Shown: positions 1 to 9,251, counted from the first letter of the stretch. The stretch: 64,000 bases of DNA from Streptomyces chryseus (GCF_014650755.1 NZ_BMVO01000008.1:62001-126000), one strand, 5' to 3'. A program made the numbers and translations. Notes: generated from the letters alone by a model not told the origin.

Positions 1-67
1 TGCGGCGTGCGGCGGGCACACCTTGCGGAGTCAGCCGGGTCTCGGCGAGGCGGGACGGGCAGGCACG

Positions 68-1678
68 TCATGCCGGGATGTGCTCGGTGTACGCCGCCGC
101 CCGGCGTCTCCCGGCGATGCTGCCCAGCCCGCCGAGCAGGAAGGCGACCGGCATCGACACGAGGACCACCGTCTGGAGCGGGAACCAGTCGAAATGCCAG
201 TCGGGCAGGAGCGCCATGGGTGTGCCCGAGAAGACCGGTCCTGAGATCTGCAGTCCGATGGCGGAGAACAGCCCTCCGTACAGCGTCCAGAGGAGTCCGG
301 CGCGGGTGTAGCGGCTCCAGAAGAGCGAGTACACCAGGGCCGGCAGCAAGCAGGAGGCTGCCACCGCCAGCGCGAGCGCCGACAGGAACCCGACGTTCCA
401 GCCCTGCACCCAGACCGCCAGCCCGATGCTCAGCAGTCCGACCCCGGCGGACGCCATGCGGGCGGCGGCCACCTCCCGGCCCTCGGTCGTACGCCCTCGG
501 CGCAGGACATGCGTGACCAGGTCGTGCGCGACCGCTCCCGCGGCCGCCAGGGTGACGCTCGCGACCACCGCCAGCGTGGTGAGGAACACCGCGCAGGAGA
601 CCAGGACGACGAGCCAGGCGTCGCGCGTGGACGAGCCGCTCGCCAGTTCGCCCGTGAGCATCAGCAGCGTGCTGGTGGCCCCCGGATCCGCGGTCAGGAT
701 CTTCCGGGCGCCGACCAGCGCCGCTGCCCCGAAGCCCAGTACGGCTGTGGTGAGGCAGAAGGCGCCGACCATGCCGATGGTGTGGCGCACCGTACGGCGG
801 GCTGCGGCCGCGTCGGGCGCCGTGTTGAGCTGCATGGCGACGTGGGGCAGGCACGCCACCCCCAGCACGATGCTGACCATCAGGCCGATGTAGTCGAGTG
901 TGCCTTCGGCTCCGCCGGTGTCGGCGAAGCGCAGCCCGGGCTGTGCGTAGAGGGTGGGGCGGCCACTGCCCTGTCCGGCGGCTTGGATCAGGGAGTCGGT
1001 GCTCCAGCCGAAACGGTCCAGCACCACCGCTGCCACGACCAGGGCCATGCCCAGCAGTACGACCGTTTTGAGTACCTGAAGTGTGATCATGCCGCGCATC
1101 CCGCCGAACGTCGTGGCACAGACGACGAGGAGGCCGATCATGACCATGGACGTCTGCTCGGGGCCCGGACCGGACAGCCCCAGCAGCATCGCGGTGGTCA
1201 CTCCCGCACCGGACAGCTGCACCACCAGATACGGGACGCAGACGCTCAAGGTGACGACGGCGACCGCGATCCGCACCGCGGGCCCCGGAGCCCGCAGGGC
1301 GAATATGTCGCCGAACGTGTAGAGGCCGCGCTCGCGCAGGGGGCCGGCCAGGAGGAGCAGCACGCCGAGGGACAGCACCGTACACAGGGCTATGAAGAGA
1401 CCGTCGTAGCCGAAGACCGCGACGCTTCCCGTCGTACCGAGCACCGTGGCCGCCGAGAGGTAGACGCCGGACAGTACGAGGGCGCCGCGGAGGGGCGAAA
1501 GCGCGCGACCGGCTGTGTAGAAGTCGTTGACCCGGTCCCGCGCGGGGCCGCTCAGAACGCAGATGAAGAGAATGGGCACGATGAACGCGAGGAACCCCAC
1601 GAGGACCATGCCACGCGTGTCCGAGTCCAGGACGCCGGCACCGGGTGACGCGGCGAGCACGAGCTGAGCAGTCGTCAT
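68..1678 (-). CDS. Sodium:solute symporter family permease (acetate/monocarboxylate type)
   Basis: A 536-residue integral membrane protein with about 13 hydrophobic segments. Near residue 35 it carries the DFYTAGRALSP element, which matches the family signature near the first helices of ActP/MctC-like cation:carboxylate symporters. Established role of the family: Na+- or H+-coupled uptake of acetate, pyruvate, propionate or similar acids at the cytoplasmic membrane. The ATG at 1678 was chosen because it lies 5 nt after the stop of the small DUF485-like gene; an in-frame extension to 2044 would overlap that gene and is Arg/Pro-rich. The two genes form a classic small-partner/symporter operon, with a PucR regulator upstream on the same strand. 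The exact substrate cannot be read from the sequence. Confidence 0.9.
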   Translation of the reverse strand: MTTAQLVLAASPGAGVLDSDTRGMVLVGFLAFIVPILFICVLSGPARDRVNDFYTAGRALSPLRGALVLSGVYLSAATVLGTTGSVAVFGYDGLFIALCTVLSLGVLLLLAGPLRERGLYTFGDIFALRAPGPAVRIAVAVVTLSVCVPYLVVQLSGAGVTTAMLLGLSGPGPEQTSMVMIGLLVVCATTFGGMRGMITLQVLKTVVLLGMALVVAAVVLDRFGWSTDSLIQAAGQGSGRPTLYAQPGLRFADTGGAEGTLDYIGLMVSIVLGVACLPHVAMQLNTAPDAAAARRTVRHTIGMVGAFCLTTAVLGFGAAALVGARKILTADPGATSTLLMLTGELASGSSTRDAWLVVLVSCAVFLTTLAVVASVTLAAAGAVAHDLVTHVLRRGRTTEGREVAAARMASAGVGLLSIGLAVWVQGWNVGFLSALALAVAASCLLPALVYSLFWSRYTRAGLLWTLYGGLFSAIGLQISGPVFSGTPMALLPDWHFDWFPLQTVVLVSMPVAFLLGGLGSIAGRRRAAAYTEHIPA

Positions 1679-1683
1679 CAGGA

Positions 1684-1929
1684 TCAGTGCTCCACGTCCG
1701 CGTGGCGGTCGTACCGCACCGCTGTCCACAGCAGGAGAGAGCCCTGGACGAGGATGGCCAGCATGCCGATGTTCGTTTCTCCCCACGTGCGGGTGGCCAT
1801 GAACTCGGCGGCGAACAGGGCGAGCAGCAGATGTACGCCGAAGGTCACTCCGTTGACCAGGGCGAAGGACCTGCCTGGGCGGTACGGCTGTGGCCGATGA
1901 TGAAGCCGGGGGGCGTGCTGGCGGGGCAT
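1684..1929 (-). CDS. Small DUF485-like membrane protein, symporter partner
   Basis: An 81-residue protein with two predicted membrane helices, around residues 22-45 (GVTFGVHLLLALFAAEF) and 54-71. Small proteins of this kind precede acetate/monocarboxylate symporters in many bacteria, and that synteny is the main basis for the call. The ATG at 1929 is preceded by AGGAG at good spacing. The stop is 5 nt from the symporter start, so translation is probably coupled. The N-terminus is His/Arg-rich and cytoplasmic by the positive-inside rule. The biochemical role of the family is not well defined. Confidence 0.8.
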   Translation of the reverse strand: MPRQHAPRLHHRPQPYRPGRSFALVNGVTFGVHLLLALFAAEFMATRTWGETNIGMLAILVQGSLLLWTAVRYDRHADVEH

Positions 1930-2108
1930 GGCGGTCTCCTGGCGGGCGTGTACGCGGCGGGCGGACTGCCCGCGATGCGGGCCACCAGAGCAGCTGCGGC
2001 CCGGCCGGTCCACGCTCTGTGCCCGCGCTGTTGTCCACGCCCAACGGGTCGGTGGGGTCGCTGTGCTGATGCCCACACGGCGGCGCCCCTCAGGGCCGCC
2101 GCACGTCG

Positions 2109-3509
2109 TCAGAGGGCCGACGGGGGGCGCGATGTCTCCGGGGCGCCGGGCGCGGCGGACGGGGCGGGCGCGGCGGACGGCCCGAGCAGGCGCAGCGCGT
2201 CGAGGGCGAGGGTGAGCTGCACCAGGTCGCGGGGCCGGGACAGAGCGAGCCCCGTTGTCTGCTCGAAGCGGCGCAGCCGGTTGAGCACGGTGTTGCGATG
2301 GCAGAGCATGTGCCGGGCGGTCCGGACGGCGGATCCGCCGTTCTCGATCCAGACTCCGAGGGTGGCGAACAGGGTGTCGCGGTCCGCCGGTTCCAGGTCG
2401 TACATGGGCTGGAGCACCTGAAGCGTCAGTTCGGCGGACAGGTCGGGCCGGGAGAGCAGGAGACCGTCGGGCAGGCGGGAGTCGAGCCGGGCGATCTCGC
2501 CGTCGGCGCGGCACGTGCGCAGCGCCAGTCCGGCCATGTCTCGGGCTCGGGACAGGCTGTTCAGCCCCTGTACGACGGGGCTGATACCGATGCGCAGTCC
2601 GGTTCCGGCGACCAGGCCCGACGCCAGCGCGTCCAGGGGACGGTCGCCCAGGTGGGCGACGAGCACCGCGCGCTGCCCGCGGGGGTGGCGCAGGATCCGT
2701 ATCCCGCGTACCTCCGGGACGGTCTCCGGCACACGGCCGTACGGCGGTGTGGCTCCGATCATCGCCACCGCGTACCGTCCGTCGAGCGGCAGATCGAGGA
2801 TCGCCGCCGCGTCCCGCGCGAAGTCGGGTTCGTTGCGGCTCTCCAGCAGGGCGGCGAGGATCAGGCGGACGCGTTCACCGTGCCGGCTGGCGACGCCCTT
2901 GGCGACCTGGCGGTAGGCGTCGGCGACCAGGACGGCATCGCGGTCGTTGTGCTTCCACACCAGCTCGGCCACGTGCACCAGCTGGCGCGTGTCGCCGAGC
3001 CCGTACCGCTCCACCACGCGGACGATCCCGCTCCAGACCTCCGAGCCGGCGACTCGGTAGGCGTGCATCACCTCGTCGAGGGGGCGGCCCTCTTCGGCGC
3101 GCCGGATGCCCAGTTCCCTGGTGTACCTCTCTACGTCCACGAGTCTGCCCGGGTCCAGGCCCGCCTCCAGCCCGTGGCGGACGCCGGTGCTCACGGACCG
3201 CCGCAGGTCGGGCGGGGCGAGCGGGTCGGCGTAGTACTGGACCTCGGCCCGGATCTTCTCGACCACGGTGTCGGTGAAGTCCGTGCCGCGTCCCAGCAGG
3301 CGCCGGCAGGCCCGGTCGAAGAGCTGGAGCGCAGTGGACTCCCCTGCGGCGACGGGCGGCCCGCCGACGGCCTCGTCGTGGCCGCGAGCGCTCTCACGGC
3401 GCAGCTCGGCGCGGGGCTTCCCGTTCACCGCAGAGAGGCGTTCGTCGCCTCGGGTGGTGCCGGCGGGGGTGGTGGGACGAACGCTGCCGGGGACGGCATT
3501 GGTGTGCAT
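2109..3509 (-). CDS. PucR/CdaR-type helix-turn-helix regulator
   Basis: A 466-residue regulator. The first half resembles an RsbRD-like N-terminal sensor domain, with helical segments around residues 100-200. The C-terminus carries the PucR-type HTH: VRTARHMLCHRNTVLNRLRR near residue 400, followed by LSRPRDLVQLTLAL. This architecture is common in actinomycete regulators of purine, organic acid or sugar-acid use. The ATG at 3509 has GGAGGG 3 nt upstream; the longer frame to 3608 lacks a better site. Because it lies directly upstream of the symporter pair on the same strand, control of that transporter is the natural inference. Confidence 0.85.
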   Translation of the reverse strand: MHTNAVPGSVRPTTPAGTTRGDERLSAVNGKPRAELRRESARGHDEAVGGPPVAAGESTALQLFDRACRRLLGRGTDFTDTVVEKIRAEVQYYADPLAPPDLRRSVSTGVRHGLEAGLDPGRLVDVERYTRELGIRRAEEGRPLDEVMHAYRVAGSEVWSGIVRVVERYGLGDTRQLVHVAELVWKHNDRDAVLVADAYRQVAKGVASRHGERVRLILAALLESRNEPDFARDAAAILDLPLDGRYAVAMIGATPPYGRVPETVPEVRGIRILRHPRGQRAVLVAHLGDRPLDALASGLVAGTGLRIGISPVVQGLNSLSRARDMAGLALRTCRADGEIARLDSRLPDGLLLSRPDLSAELTLQVLQPMYDLEPADRDTLFATLGVWIENGGSAVRTARHMLCHRNTVLNRLRRFEQTTGLALSRPRDLVQLTLALDALRLLGPSAAPAPSAAPGAPETSRPPSAL

Positions 3510-4064
3510 GGACCCTCCAAACGGACGGGACGTGCGAGAACACCGCGGCGAGACGCCGTCTGTGGAGCTGCGCGGTGCGCTGTGCGGTTCCTCCACCGAG
3601 TCGGCCACCGGAGTGGGGAAGGCGGCGGCATCCTCCGGGAAGGCACCATGCTAAGCAGTCGGTTACCCCAGGGCGAGGCCTCAACGAAACCGTGATGATT
3701 CCGCCGCATCCGGCCCGGCGGTACCGATGGCGTCACCTCACTGCCGGGTGGCGGGGGCGTCCGGGTGGACCGGCCCGGTGCACCCGACCGCCGGCGAAGT
3801 GCGGTGGCGGGTAGACCCAGTTGGCGCCCGTCAGCGAGGCGCCCGTCGCGAGCACCTCCCGGCTTGACGTATCGCCGCGGCCATTGGCATCGCCTGGCAT
3901 CCGTTCGCCCCTGCCGATCACAGATGCTTGAACGCTTGCTTACAGAGAATCACGTTGCGGTCACGTTAATCAGAGGCACCTTGACGCTTCCTCCACCACC
4001 GAGTTGGATTTCGGCCACCTTGGCCGCAATTGATGCGGCTGATCATGGAGGTTGGATTCAACCA
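3510..4064. other. Divergent intergenic region with possible promoter
   Basis: This 555-nt region lies between the divergent PucR gene and the sugar-binding lipoprotein gene. I see no supportable gene. The right third (about 3920-4060) is clearly less GC-rich than its surroundings. It contains TTGACG at 3981-3986 and TGGATT at 4005-4010 with an 18-nt spacer, a weak promoter candidate for the rightward gene. GGAGG lies just upstream of the ATG at 4065. Confidence 0.4.
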
Positions 4065-5174
4065 ATGAACGCACTTCTGCGTCGTGCCGCCGTCGCAGCC
4101 GCCGCCCCCGCGATGGCCGTGTCCCTCTTCGGTTGCGGGACGACCGAACAACCGGGTGTGAGGCTGAGTGACGACATCGTTGTGGGTCTGCTGCTCCCGG
4201 AGAACCAGGCCGCTCGTTATGAGCAATTCGACAAGCCGGTCATCGAGGAGCGCATCGCGCTGCTCACCAACAGCAAGGGCACGGTCCGCTACGCCAACGC
4301 GAAGAACGACGCCGATCTGCAGACGCAACAGCTCGAATCCATGATCAAGGACAAGGTCGACGTACTGATCGTCGATGCGGTGGACTCCAAGGCCATAGCC
4401 GGCGCGATAGGCAAGGCGGACGACGCCGGCATCCCGGTCGTCGCCTTCGACCGCCTCGCCGAGGGCCCCATCGACGGTTACGTCTCCTTCGACAACGAGC
4501 AGGTCGGTCACATCCAGGGCAAGTCCCTGCTGAAAGCCCTCAAGGCCGGGGCCGGTTCGAGGCCCGGGTCCGCGTCGGGCAAGATCGTGATGATGAACGG
4601 CGCCCTCACCGACCCGAACGCCGCGATGTTCAAGAAGGGCGCCCACACCGAACTCGACGGCATGGTCGAGATCGGCCTCGAGTACGACACCAAGGACTGG
4701 AAGCCGGAGAACGCCGAGGCGAACATGGAGGCCGCGCTCGCCACCCTCGGCAAGGACGGCATCGCCGGCGTCTACTCCGCCAACGACGGCATGGCGGGCG
4801 GCATCATCGCCGCGCTCAAGTCCGCCGGTGTCACCGACCTCCCGCCGGTCACCGGCCAGGACGCCGAACTGGCGGCCGTGCAGCGCATCGTTGCCGGTGA
4901 TCAGTACATGACCGTCTACAAGCAGTACGCACCGGAGGCGGAGGCCGCCGCGGAGATGGCCATCCTGCTGGCCAGGAACATGTCGCTCGGCGCCGCCGCG
5001 CACACGGACATCGACACGCCGACCGAGAAGTCCGTGCCGACGGTGCGCATCCCCGTCATCGCACTGACGAAGGAGAACATCGAGGAGACCGTCGTCGCCG
5101 ACGGGCTCTACACGGTGAAGCAGATCTGCGTTCGCGAGATCCGAGACGAGTGCGAGGAGCTCGGGCTCGAGTAG
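4065..5174 (+). CDS. Sugar-binding lipoprotein of an ABC importer (XylF/ChvE-like)
   Basis: A 369-residue substrate-binding protein. Residues 1-25 are a lipoprotein signal with lipobox LFGC. The rest is a periplasmic-binding-protein type 1 fold: DIVVGLLLPE at the start of the mature domain, then DVLIVDAVDSKAIAGAIGKA, AGIPVVAFDRL and GIAGVYSANDGMAGG, all matching D-xylose/multiple-sugar binding proteins. It would capture a pentose or hexose outside the membrane and pass it to an ABC permease. The neighbours include no ATPase or permease, so it is an orphan in this window. Two hairpins downstream end the transcript. GGAGG precedes the ATG. Confidence 0.9.
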   Translation: MNALLRRAAVAAAAPAMAVSLFGCGTTEQPGVRLSDDIVVGLLLPENQAARYEQFDKPVIEERIALLTNSKGTVRYANAKNDADLQTQQLESMIKDKVDVLIVDAVDSKAIAGAIGKADDAGIPVVAFDRLAEGPIDGYVSFDNEQVGHIQGKSLLKALKAGAGSRPGSASGKIVMMNGALTDPNAAMFKKGAHTELDGMVEIGLEYDTKDWKPENAEANMEAALATLGKDGIAGVYSANDGMAGGIIAALKSAGVTDLPPVTGQDAELAAVQRIVAGDQYMTVYKQYAPEAEAAAEMAILLARNMSLGAAAHTDIDTPTEKSVPTVRIPVIALTKENIEETVVADGLYTVKQICVREIRDECEELGLE

Positions 5175-5228
5175 TCTCCCGCTGGGCCGGCCTTGGACCC
5201 CGTACCCCTTTCGTCAGCGTCAGGTAGT

Positions 5229-5258
5229 GGCCCGCCGCGCGATACACCGCGGCGGGCC
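5229..5258 (+). terminator. Hairpin terminator after the sugar-binding gene
   Basis: An 11-bp perfect GC-rich stem (5229-5239 with 5248-5258) and an 8-nt loop, starting 55 nt after the stop codon. No long T-run follows, which is usual for Streptomyces terminators. Confidence 0.65.
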
Positions 5259-5329
5259 GCACCGCGCTGCCGGCGCGGCAGCGGGTCGGTCACACCCGGT
5301 GCCGCGTGGCGGGTCAGCGAGGTCTTGTG

Positions 5330-5354
5330 GCGTGGGGCCGCATCGGCCCCACGC
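5330..5354. terminator. Strong bidirectional hairpin between convergent genes
   Basis: A perfect 11-bp stem, GCGTGGGGCCG paired with CGGCCCCACGC, with a 3-nt loop. It sits between the lipoprotein gene (+) and the Gly-rich gene (-), so it can serve both. Confidence 0.75.
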
Positions 5355-5418
5355 CCTTCAGCAACTGACCGGGGGGCCGTCCGGCTGCACCCCCGCGTCG
5401 GGTGTGCACGGCGACGGT

Positions 5419-5631
5419 TCAGCCTCCGCCGCAACCACCGCCGCCCCCGCAGCCGCCGCCTCCTCCCCAGGAGGAGCCTCCGCCCCCATGCGAGCCACCC
5501 CGGTGATTGCCTGCCCACCAGCTGCGCCCGCTCTTGACCGGTGGCCGTTCGACCCGGTTCGCCGCGGTCGCCAGCAGGCCCACGATCAGCATGACCACGA
5601 TCACCACAAGGCCGAAAGCCAAGATTCGCAT
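5419..5631 (-). CDS. Small Gly/Cys-rich membrane peptide
   Basis: A 70-residue protein. Residues 3-24 form one hydrophobic helix (ILAFGLVVIVVMLIVGLL). The C-terminal third is almost pure glycine with two cysteines, GGGGGCGGGGGCGGG. The ATG at 5631 is preceded by GGGGGAG. Similar tails end several actinomycete membrane proteins, but I know no function. It is real by its membrane segment, RBS and placement before a terminator. The tail is low complexity, so homology searches may mislead. Confidence 0.6.
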   Translation of the reverse strand: MRILAFGLVVIVVMLIVGLLATAANRVERPPVKSGRSWWAGNHRGGSHGGGGSSWGGGGGCGGGGGCGGG

Positions 5632-5769
5632 CGCTCCCCCACCGTCCGTCGGTCCCCCGAAGCGAAGTACTCGCTTCTCACATGCGGGGGAGATGCCCTC
5701 GGCCGTCGGAAACCAAAGCAAACTTGAGCGACTCCAGAGGTTCGTTCATCGGCGAACACCGAGGAGCGC

Positions 5770-6753
5770 TCAGCTGTTCTGGATACGGCGGGCCGCAGCC
5801 ACGAGCTCGGCGGGCAGGGCCGGACCAGCACACGCGTGATCAATCAGCAGGCCGCGGTACGAGTCGTTCGGCAGGTTCGGGGCCAGTTGGATGAGTTCGC
5901 TCAGTTCGGCAGGTGAGCCGGTAAGCCGTGCCCGGTAGGCGGCCCCGGCCGCGCGAAGTACATGCTCAGTCGGCTCGTACCGCAGTCCCTGATCGATCAG
6001 CCGGACGGCGGCACTGAAGTCACCCTGCTCGGCGCGCACATCGGCCAGGTCCAGGTAGAGCGACCAGTTGGCAGGCTCCAGGGCAAGAGCGCGCTCGAAC
6101 GCCGCCGCGGTCTCCTCAGCATCACCCAGCTTGCGCCACGTGCCCGCTCGCACGACTTCGGTCAGCATGATCCGCTCAACGGAGTCCGCCTGGTCGCAGA
6201 GGGCGAATGACGCGTCGGTGAGACCGCATGCCCGCAGCAGGATCGCCATCCTGGCCAACGCCTCCGGCACCGGCCGGCGGGCAGAGACCACGTCGATGGC
6301 TTGGAACCACGGTTGGAACCGTTCCCGCATGCTTTCCGTGTCCAGGCCATGGCCGTAGTCCATCGTCCGCATCGCGGCTTCGGCCAGCGCGTCGGCACTC
6401 ACCGCACCGAGAAACCGTTCGTCGCCGAACCAGGGCGCTTCGGCCCACGCGATGTCGGGTCGCACGCCCGTGACCGAGCCGATCGCCAGCGCCGCGGCGT
6501 CCATGTCGCCCTCAAGGAACCTGATGTACGACTGTGCCAGTACCGCCCGCAAGGAGTCGGCGTCCTGAACGACGCCGGCCAGCTCCGACGGCTTGTCCCT
6601 CCACAACTCGGCAAGCACCGCGTAAGGCTCGGGATCCTCAGGTGCGGAGGCGATGGCATCCGCCAGATGCCGCGCGGCTGCCGCTGGGCTGCCCCCACAG
6701 TGCGCCATCACCCGCGCGAGGCCTACTCCGGCTACTACCGATCGATTCGACAT
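5770..6753 (-). CDS. TPR-like helical repeat protein
   Basis: A 327-residue soluble protein made of helix-turn-helix repeats of tetratricopeptide type. Examples are AAARHLADAIASAPEDPEPY near residue 25, ETAAAFERALALEPANWSLY near 215 and AAVRLIDQGLRYEPTEHVL near 250. TPR proteins act as scaffolds for protein partners; no catalytic domain is visible. The ATG at 6753 is the only sensible start. It sits alone between the Gly-rich peptide and the sigma-factor operon, both on the same strand but separated by more than 100 nt. Partner and role are unknown. Confidence 0.75.
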   Translation of the reverse strand: MSNRSVVAGVGLARVMAHCGGSPAAAARHLADAIASAPEDPEPYAVLAELWRDKPSELAGVVQDADSLRAVLAQSYIRFLEGDMDAAALAIGSVTGVRPDIAWAEAPWFGDERFLGAVSADALAEAAMRTMDYGHGLDTESMRERFQPWFQAIDVVSARRPVPEALARMAILLRACGLTDASFALCDQADSVERIMLTEVVRAGTWRKLGDAEETAAAFERALALEPANWSLYLDLADVRAEQGDFSAAVRLIDQGLRYEPTEHVLRAAGAAYRARLTGSPAELSELIQLAPNLPNDSYRGLLIDHACAGPALPAELVAAARRIQNS

Positions 6754-6861
6754 CGCCCGAGGATATCCGTGAGCCCGTCGTCCCGCGCCGGCCGCACTCC
6801 GTGGCCGGCGCGGGACCCGAGTTCCTCTGCCGGGGCCCGCGCGAGCTCCTCTCGTCCCTGA

Positions 6862-8238
6862 CTACGAACGCGCCTTGGGCAGCGTGGGCTTGATCCGGAA
6901 GAGCTCGCCGCCGATCTGGCCGATGAGTCCGTGGTCGTAGACCATCAGCTCCGGGGCGACCCCCGCCTCCACCTGACGCTTCGGCACCTGCACCTGCACC
7001 TGGCCGCGCCAGCGCATCGCACCGCTGTCCAGGTCGAGGCCCACCAGATGCCCGGACGGATCAAGGTAGTACGCCACCCGGTTACCGAGATCCACCGCTG
7101 CGTCGGAGGGCAGTTCCCGCATCGTGGGATCGCGCGAGTCCTTGCGGAGTTTCAGCCCGAGGTCGCGCGACCACAGCCGCTTGCCGTCGTCGGCCGAATA
7201 CGCGACGGCGCTGCCGTTCCCGCCGGACGCCAGGATGATGCCGTCGGCGACCACGCCCATCGGCAGGCTGTCGACACGGTGCTGCGACACTTTGCCCGAG
7301 CTGACGTCGACGCGGGTCAGGGTGGCGGGTCCGGGATCGCTGAGGAACCTCTGTCCGCCGGCCATACCGCCCAGCAGCACCGCGTCCCCGTCCGTTCCGA
7401 TGTAGGCCGTCGGGCCCTTGACGGTCGCGACCGTCCGCGGCTCGCCGGTCGCCGGGTCCAACCGGACGACGGTGCTGCGCTGTGGGGCTTTCTCACTGTC
7501 CGGCGAGCACATCAAGTACGGGACGCCGCCGATCGCGGCCCGGTCGCAATCGACATCCGACCGATAATGCGTCCACAACGTCCGGCCCGTCCTGTAGTCC
7601 AGCGCGGTCACGCGCTTGGAGGTCGGGGCGTTGGCGAGGACCCCGCCGTCGAACAGCACGGCAGAGGACCAGCGGCGGCTGTCGTCGGCCAGCTCGTGCT
7701 TCCACAGCACCTTTCGGCTCCCGATGTGGAAGGCGACGAGGTCGGTGCCGGCCCGGGGCGCGCCGGGGGCGTGATCGGCGTAGGAGTACAGCACTCCGTC
7801 GCGGACGCCGGGCAGTGATCCCGCCGGAGACCTGCCGCTGCTGACGCCCTTGGCCTTCTGCTGCCACACCACCTTTCCGGTACGGGCGTCCAGGCCGATG
7901 CCGTCGTACTCCGCCCCTCGGCAGTAGACGGCACGAGGACCGGTGGTGCAGGCGTCCCAGGACTTGCCGGGCATCGTGGTCTGCCACAGCAAGTTGCTCT
8001 GCCTGCTCACCCGCGAAGCCGGCTGTCGCGTCCCGTCGTCGCCACCCGTACCGGTGACAAGGAGCGCGCCGAAGGCGATACCGGTGAGGCCGAGAGCCGC
8101 GCCGGTGACGCGCATGCGGCTCCGCCGTCGATGGCGGCGCACGATGCGGTCGGCGACATCCGTGGGAGCGCTGGGGTCGTCGGGGGCCCATGTGTGCAGG
8201 ACGTCCCGGATCGCGCGGTCCAGCTGGTCGGCGTTCAT
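6862..8238 (-). CDS. Membrane-anchored PQQ-like beta-propeller protein, sigma-factor partner
   Basis: A 458-residue protein with a roughly 45-residue basic cytoplasmic N-terminus, one helix around residues 46-63 (GAALGLTGIAFGALLVTG), and an outside domain with repeated propeller motifs such as YDGIGLDARTGKVVWQQKAK, VTALDYRTGRTLW and AYSADDGKRLWSRDLG. Its start overlaps the sigma-factor stop by 4 nt, so the two are co-translated. By context it could be a membrane partner or sensor for the sigma factor, as found beside other SigE-family genes. It has no zinc-binding anti-sigma motif. A CACCTG hexamer is repeated three times near 6980-6997 and encodes QVQVQV. Confidence 0.8.
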   Translation of the reverse strand: MNADQLDRAIRDVLHTWAPDDPSAPTDVADRIVRRHRRRSRMRVTGAALGLTGIAFGALLVTGTGGDDGTRQPASRVSRQSNLLWQTTMPGKSWDACTTGPRAVYCRGAEYDGIGLDARTGKVVWQQKAKGVSSGRSPAGSLPGVRDGVLYSYADHAPGAPRAGTDLVAFHIGSRKVLWKHELADDSRRWSSAVLFDGGVLANAPTSKRVTALDYRTGRTLWTHYRSDVDCDRAAIGGVPYLMCSPDSEKAPQRSTVVRLDPATGEPRTVATVKGPTAYIGTDGDAVLLGGMAGGQRFLSDPGPATLTRVDVSSGKVSQHRVDSLPMGVVADGIILASGGNGSAVAYSADDGKRLWSRDLGLKLRKDSRDPTMRELPSDAAVDLGNRVAYYLDPSGHLVGLDLDSGAMRWRGQVQVQVPKRQVEAGVAPELMVYDHGLIGQIGGELFRIKPTLPKARS

Positions 8239-8786
8239 ACGTGGGCACCCTTCGGCACGCTGCTGCTCGGGACGGTGGCTGCGGCTTGAGCCGGGGCGCC
8301 CAGCTCCGGCGCCAGACCGCGCAACCGGGCCAGCGACCGATGGGTGGTGCTGCGCACCGTGCCCACCGAACAGCCCAGCGCGCTCGCCACCTCCGTCTCG
8401 GACAGGTCCTCGAAATAGCGCAGCACCAGCATCGTGCGCTGCCGCGGCGTCAGACGGGCGAGCGCCTGACCCACGGTGATCCGCAGATCGGCGGCGGACG
8501 TGCCGTCAGCGACGCCGAGGTCCTTCGGCGGCGCGGCGAACGTCGCCTCGCGGTGCGGGCGACGCAGCCGCCAGCGGCTGATCTGGTGCCGGTACATCAC
8601 CTTGCGCACGTAACCCTCCGGGTCCTCTATCTGCCGCCAGCGGCCCAGCACCTTCATCAGGGCGCTCTGCACAAGATCCTCCGCCTCGTGCCGGTCGCCG
8701 CCGGTGAGCAAGTTCGCCAGGCGCAACAGAGCGCTCCACCGGACATCGACAAAGTCCCGGAATCTCTCGTGATCCTGCGGATCCAT
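8235..8786 (-). CDS. SigE-family ECF sigma factor
   Basis: A 183-residue ECF sigma factor. Region 2 lies at about residues 10-80 (LLRLANLLTGGDRHEAEDLVQ, with the conserved DxxQ-type end) and region 4 at about 105-160 (LTPRQRTMLVLRYFEDLSET, then ALGCSVGTVRS as the recognition helix). It directs RNA polymerase to a dedicated promoter set. The ATG at 8786 has GGGAGGG just upstream. The gene is the first of a two-gene operon with the beta-propeller protein. The C-terminal about 20 residues are Ala/Pro/Ser-rich and probably disordered. Confidence 0.9.
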   Translation of the reverse strand: MDPQDHERFRDFVDVRWSALLRLANLLTGGDRHEAEDLVQSALMKVLGRWRQIEDPEGYVRKVMYRHQISRWRLRRPHREATFAAPPKDLGVADGTSAADLRITVGQALARLTPRQRTMLVLRYFEDLSETEVASALGCSVGTVRSTTHRSLARLRGLAPELGAPAQAAATVPSSSVPKGAHV

Positions 8787-8808
8787 AGGCCCTCCCGTTC
8801 CTCAACGC

Positions 8809-9126
8809 TCACAAGGACGCGCGGAGCACAGTCAATCTATGTCTGCCGTTCCGATGTTCTTCCGCAGGACTTCGCTCGAACGTTTCCGGTCCCCGCCTTG
8901 AATGCCACTGCGGCAGACAAACAAGGGCAAGCCGGCCAAGCAACCTGTGCCCCTCCGATCCCAACAACCACCTCAAAGAGGCTGCCCCGCAGACAACCGA
9001 GGCGGCAGGCGCGGCCCCGCACGGCGCGGGGGTGGCAGCCACCGCGGGGACCGCTCCGGGCGCGGCGAGGGTGCCCGCCGCGAGCGTCACGGCCAAGGGC
9101 GCGAGGATCTTGCGCGTACGAGACAT
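8809..9126 (-). CDS. Possible small secreted protein
   Basis: A 105-residue reading frame with a convincing Sec signal peptide: MSRTRKIL, a hydrophobic Ala/Leu core, and a possible AVAA-TP cleavage site near residue 31. The mature part has cysteines at 36, 46 and near 79 and no known domain, and its last 25 residues look like poor coding sequence. It lies upstream of the sigma-factor gene on the same strand. A weak AGGA precedes the ATG. I cannot name a function. It may be a frameshifted remnant of a longer secreted protein. Confidence 0.4.
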   Translation of the reverse strand: MSRTRKILAPLAVTLAAGTLAAPGAVPAVAATPAPCGAAPAASVVCGAASLRWLLGSEGHRLLGRLALVCLPQWHSRRGPETFERSPAEEHRNGRHRLTVLRASL

Positions 9127-9251
9127 CTCTGGGGTTCCTGTCGGTCGGAGGTCCTCCCCGAGTGGGGGCGGACCCAGCGGTGGGAGCCCACCCTCCCTGC
9201 GCAGCAGGCGGCCGTCGCAAGCCGCGATCGGCAGAGGACTCCCCCGGCTGT

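Noticed and set aside
509..1648. Long plus-strand frame of 379 residues inside the symporter
   Set aside because: It is antisense to a clear membrane protein and is His/Gln/Arg-rich low-quality sequence, a GC-bias shadow.
68..2044. 658-residue extension of the symporter frame
   Set aside because: The extra N-terminal part is Arg/Pro-rich and overlaps the small DUF485-like gene; the ATG at 1678 fits operon spacing.
2298..3695. 465-residue frame opposite the PucR gene
   Set aside because: Shadow of the regulator; composition (Gly, Gln, Val, Asp) is typical of antisense reading of GC-rich coding DNA.
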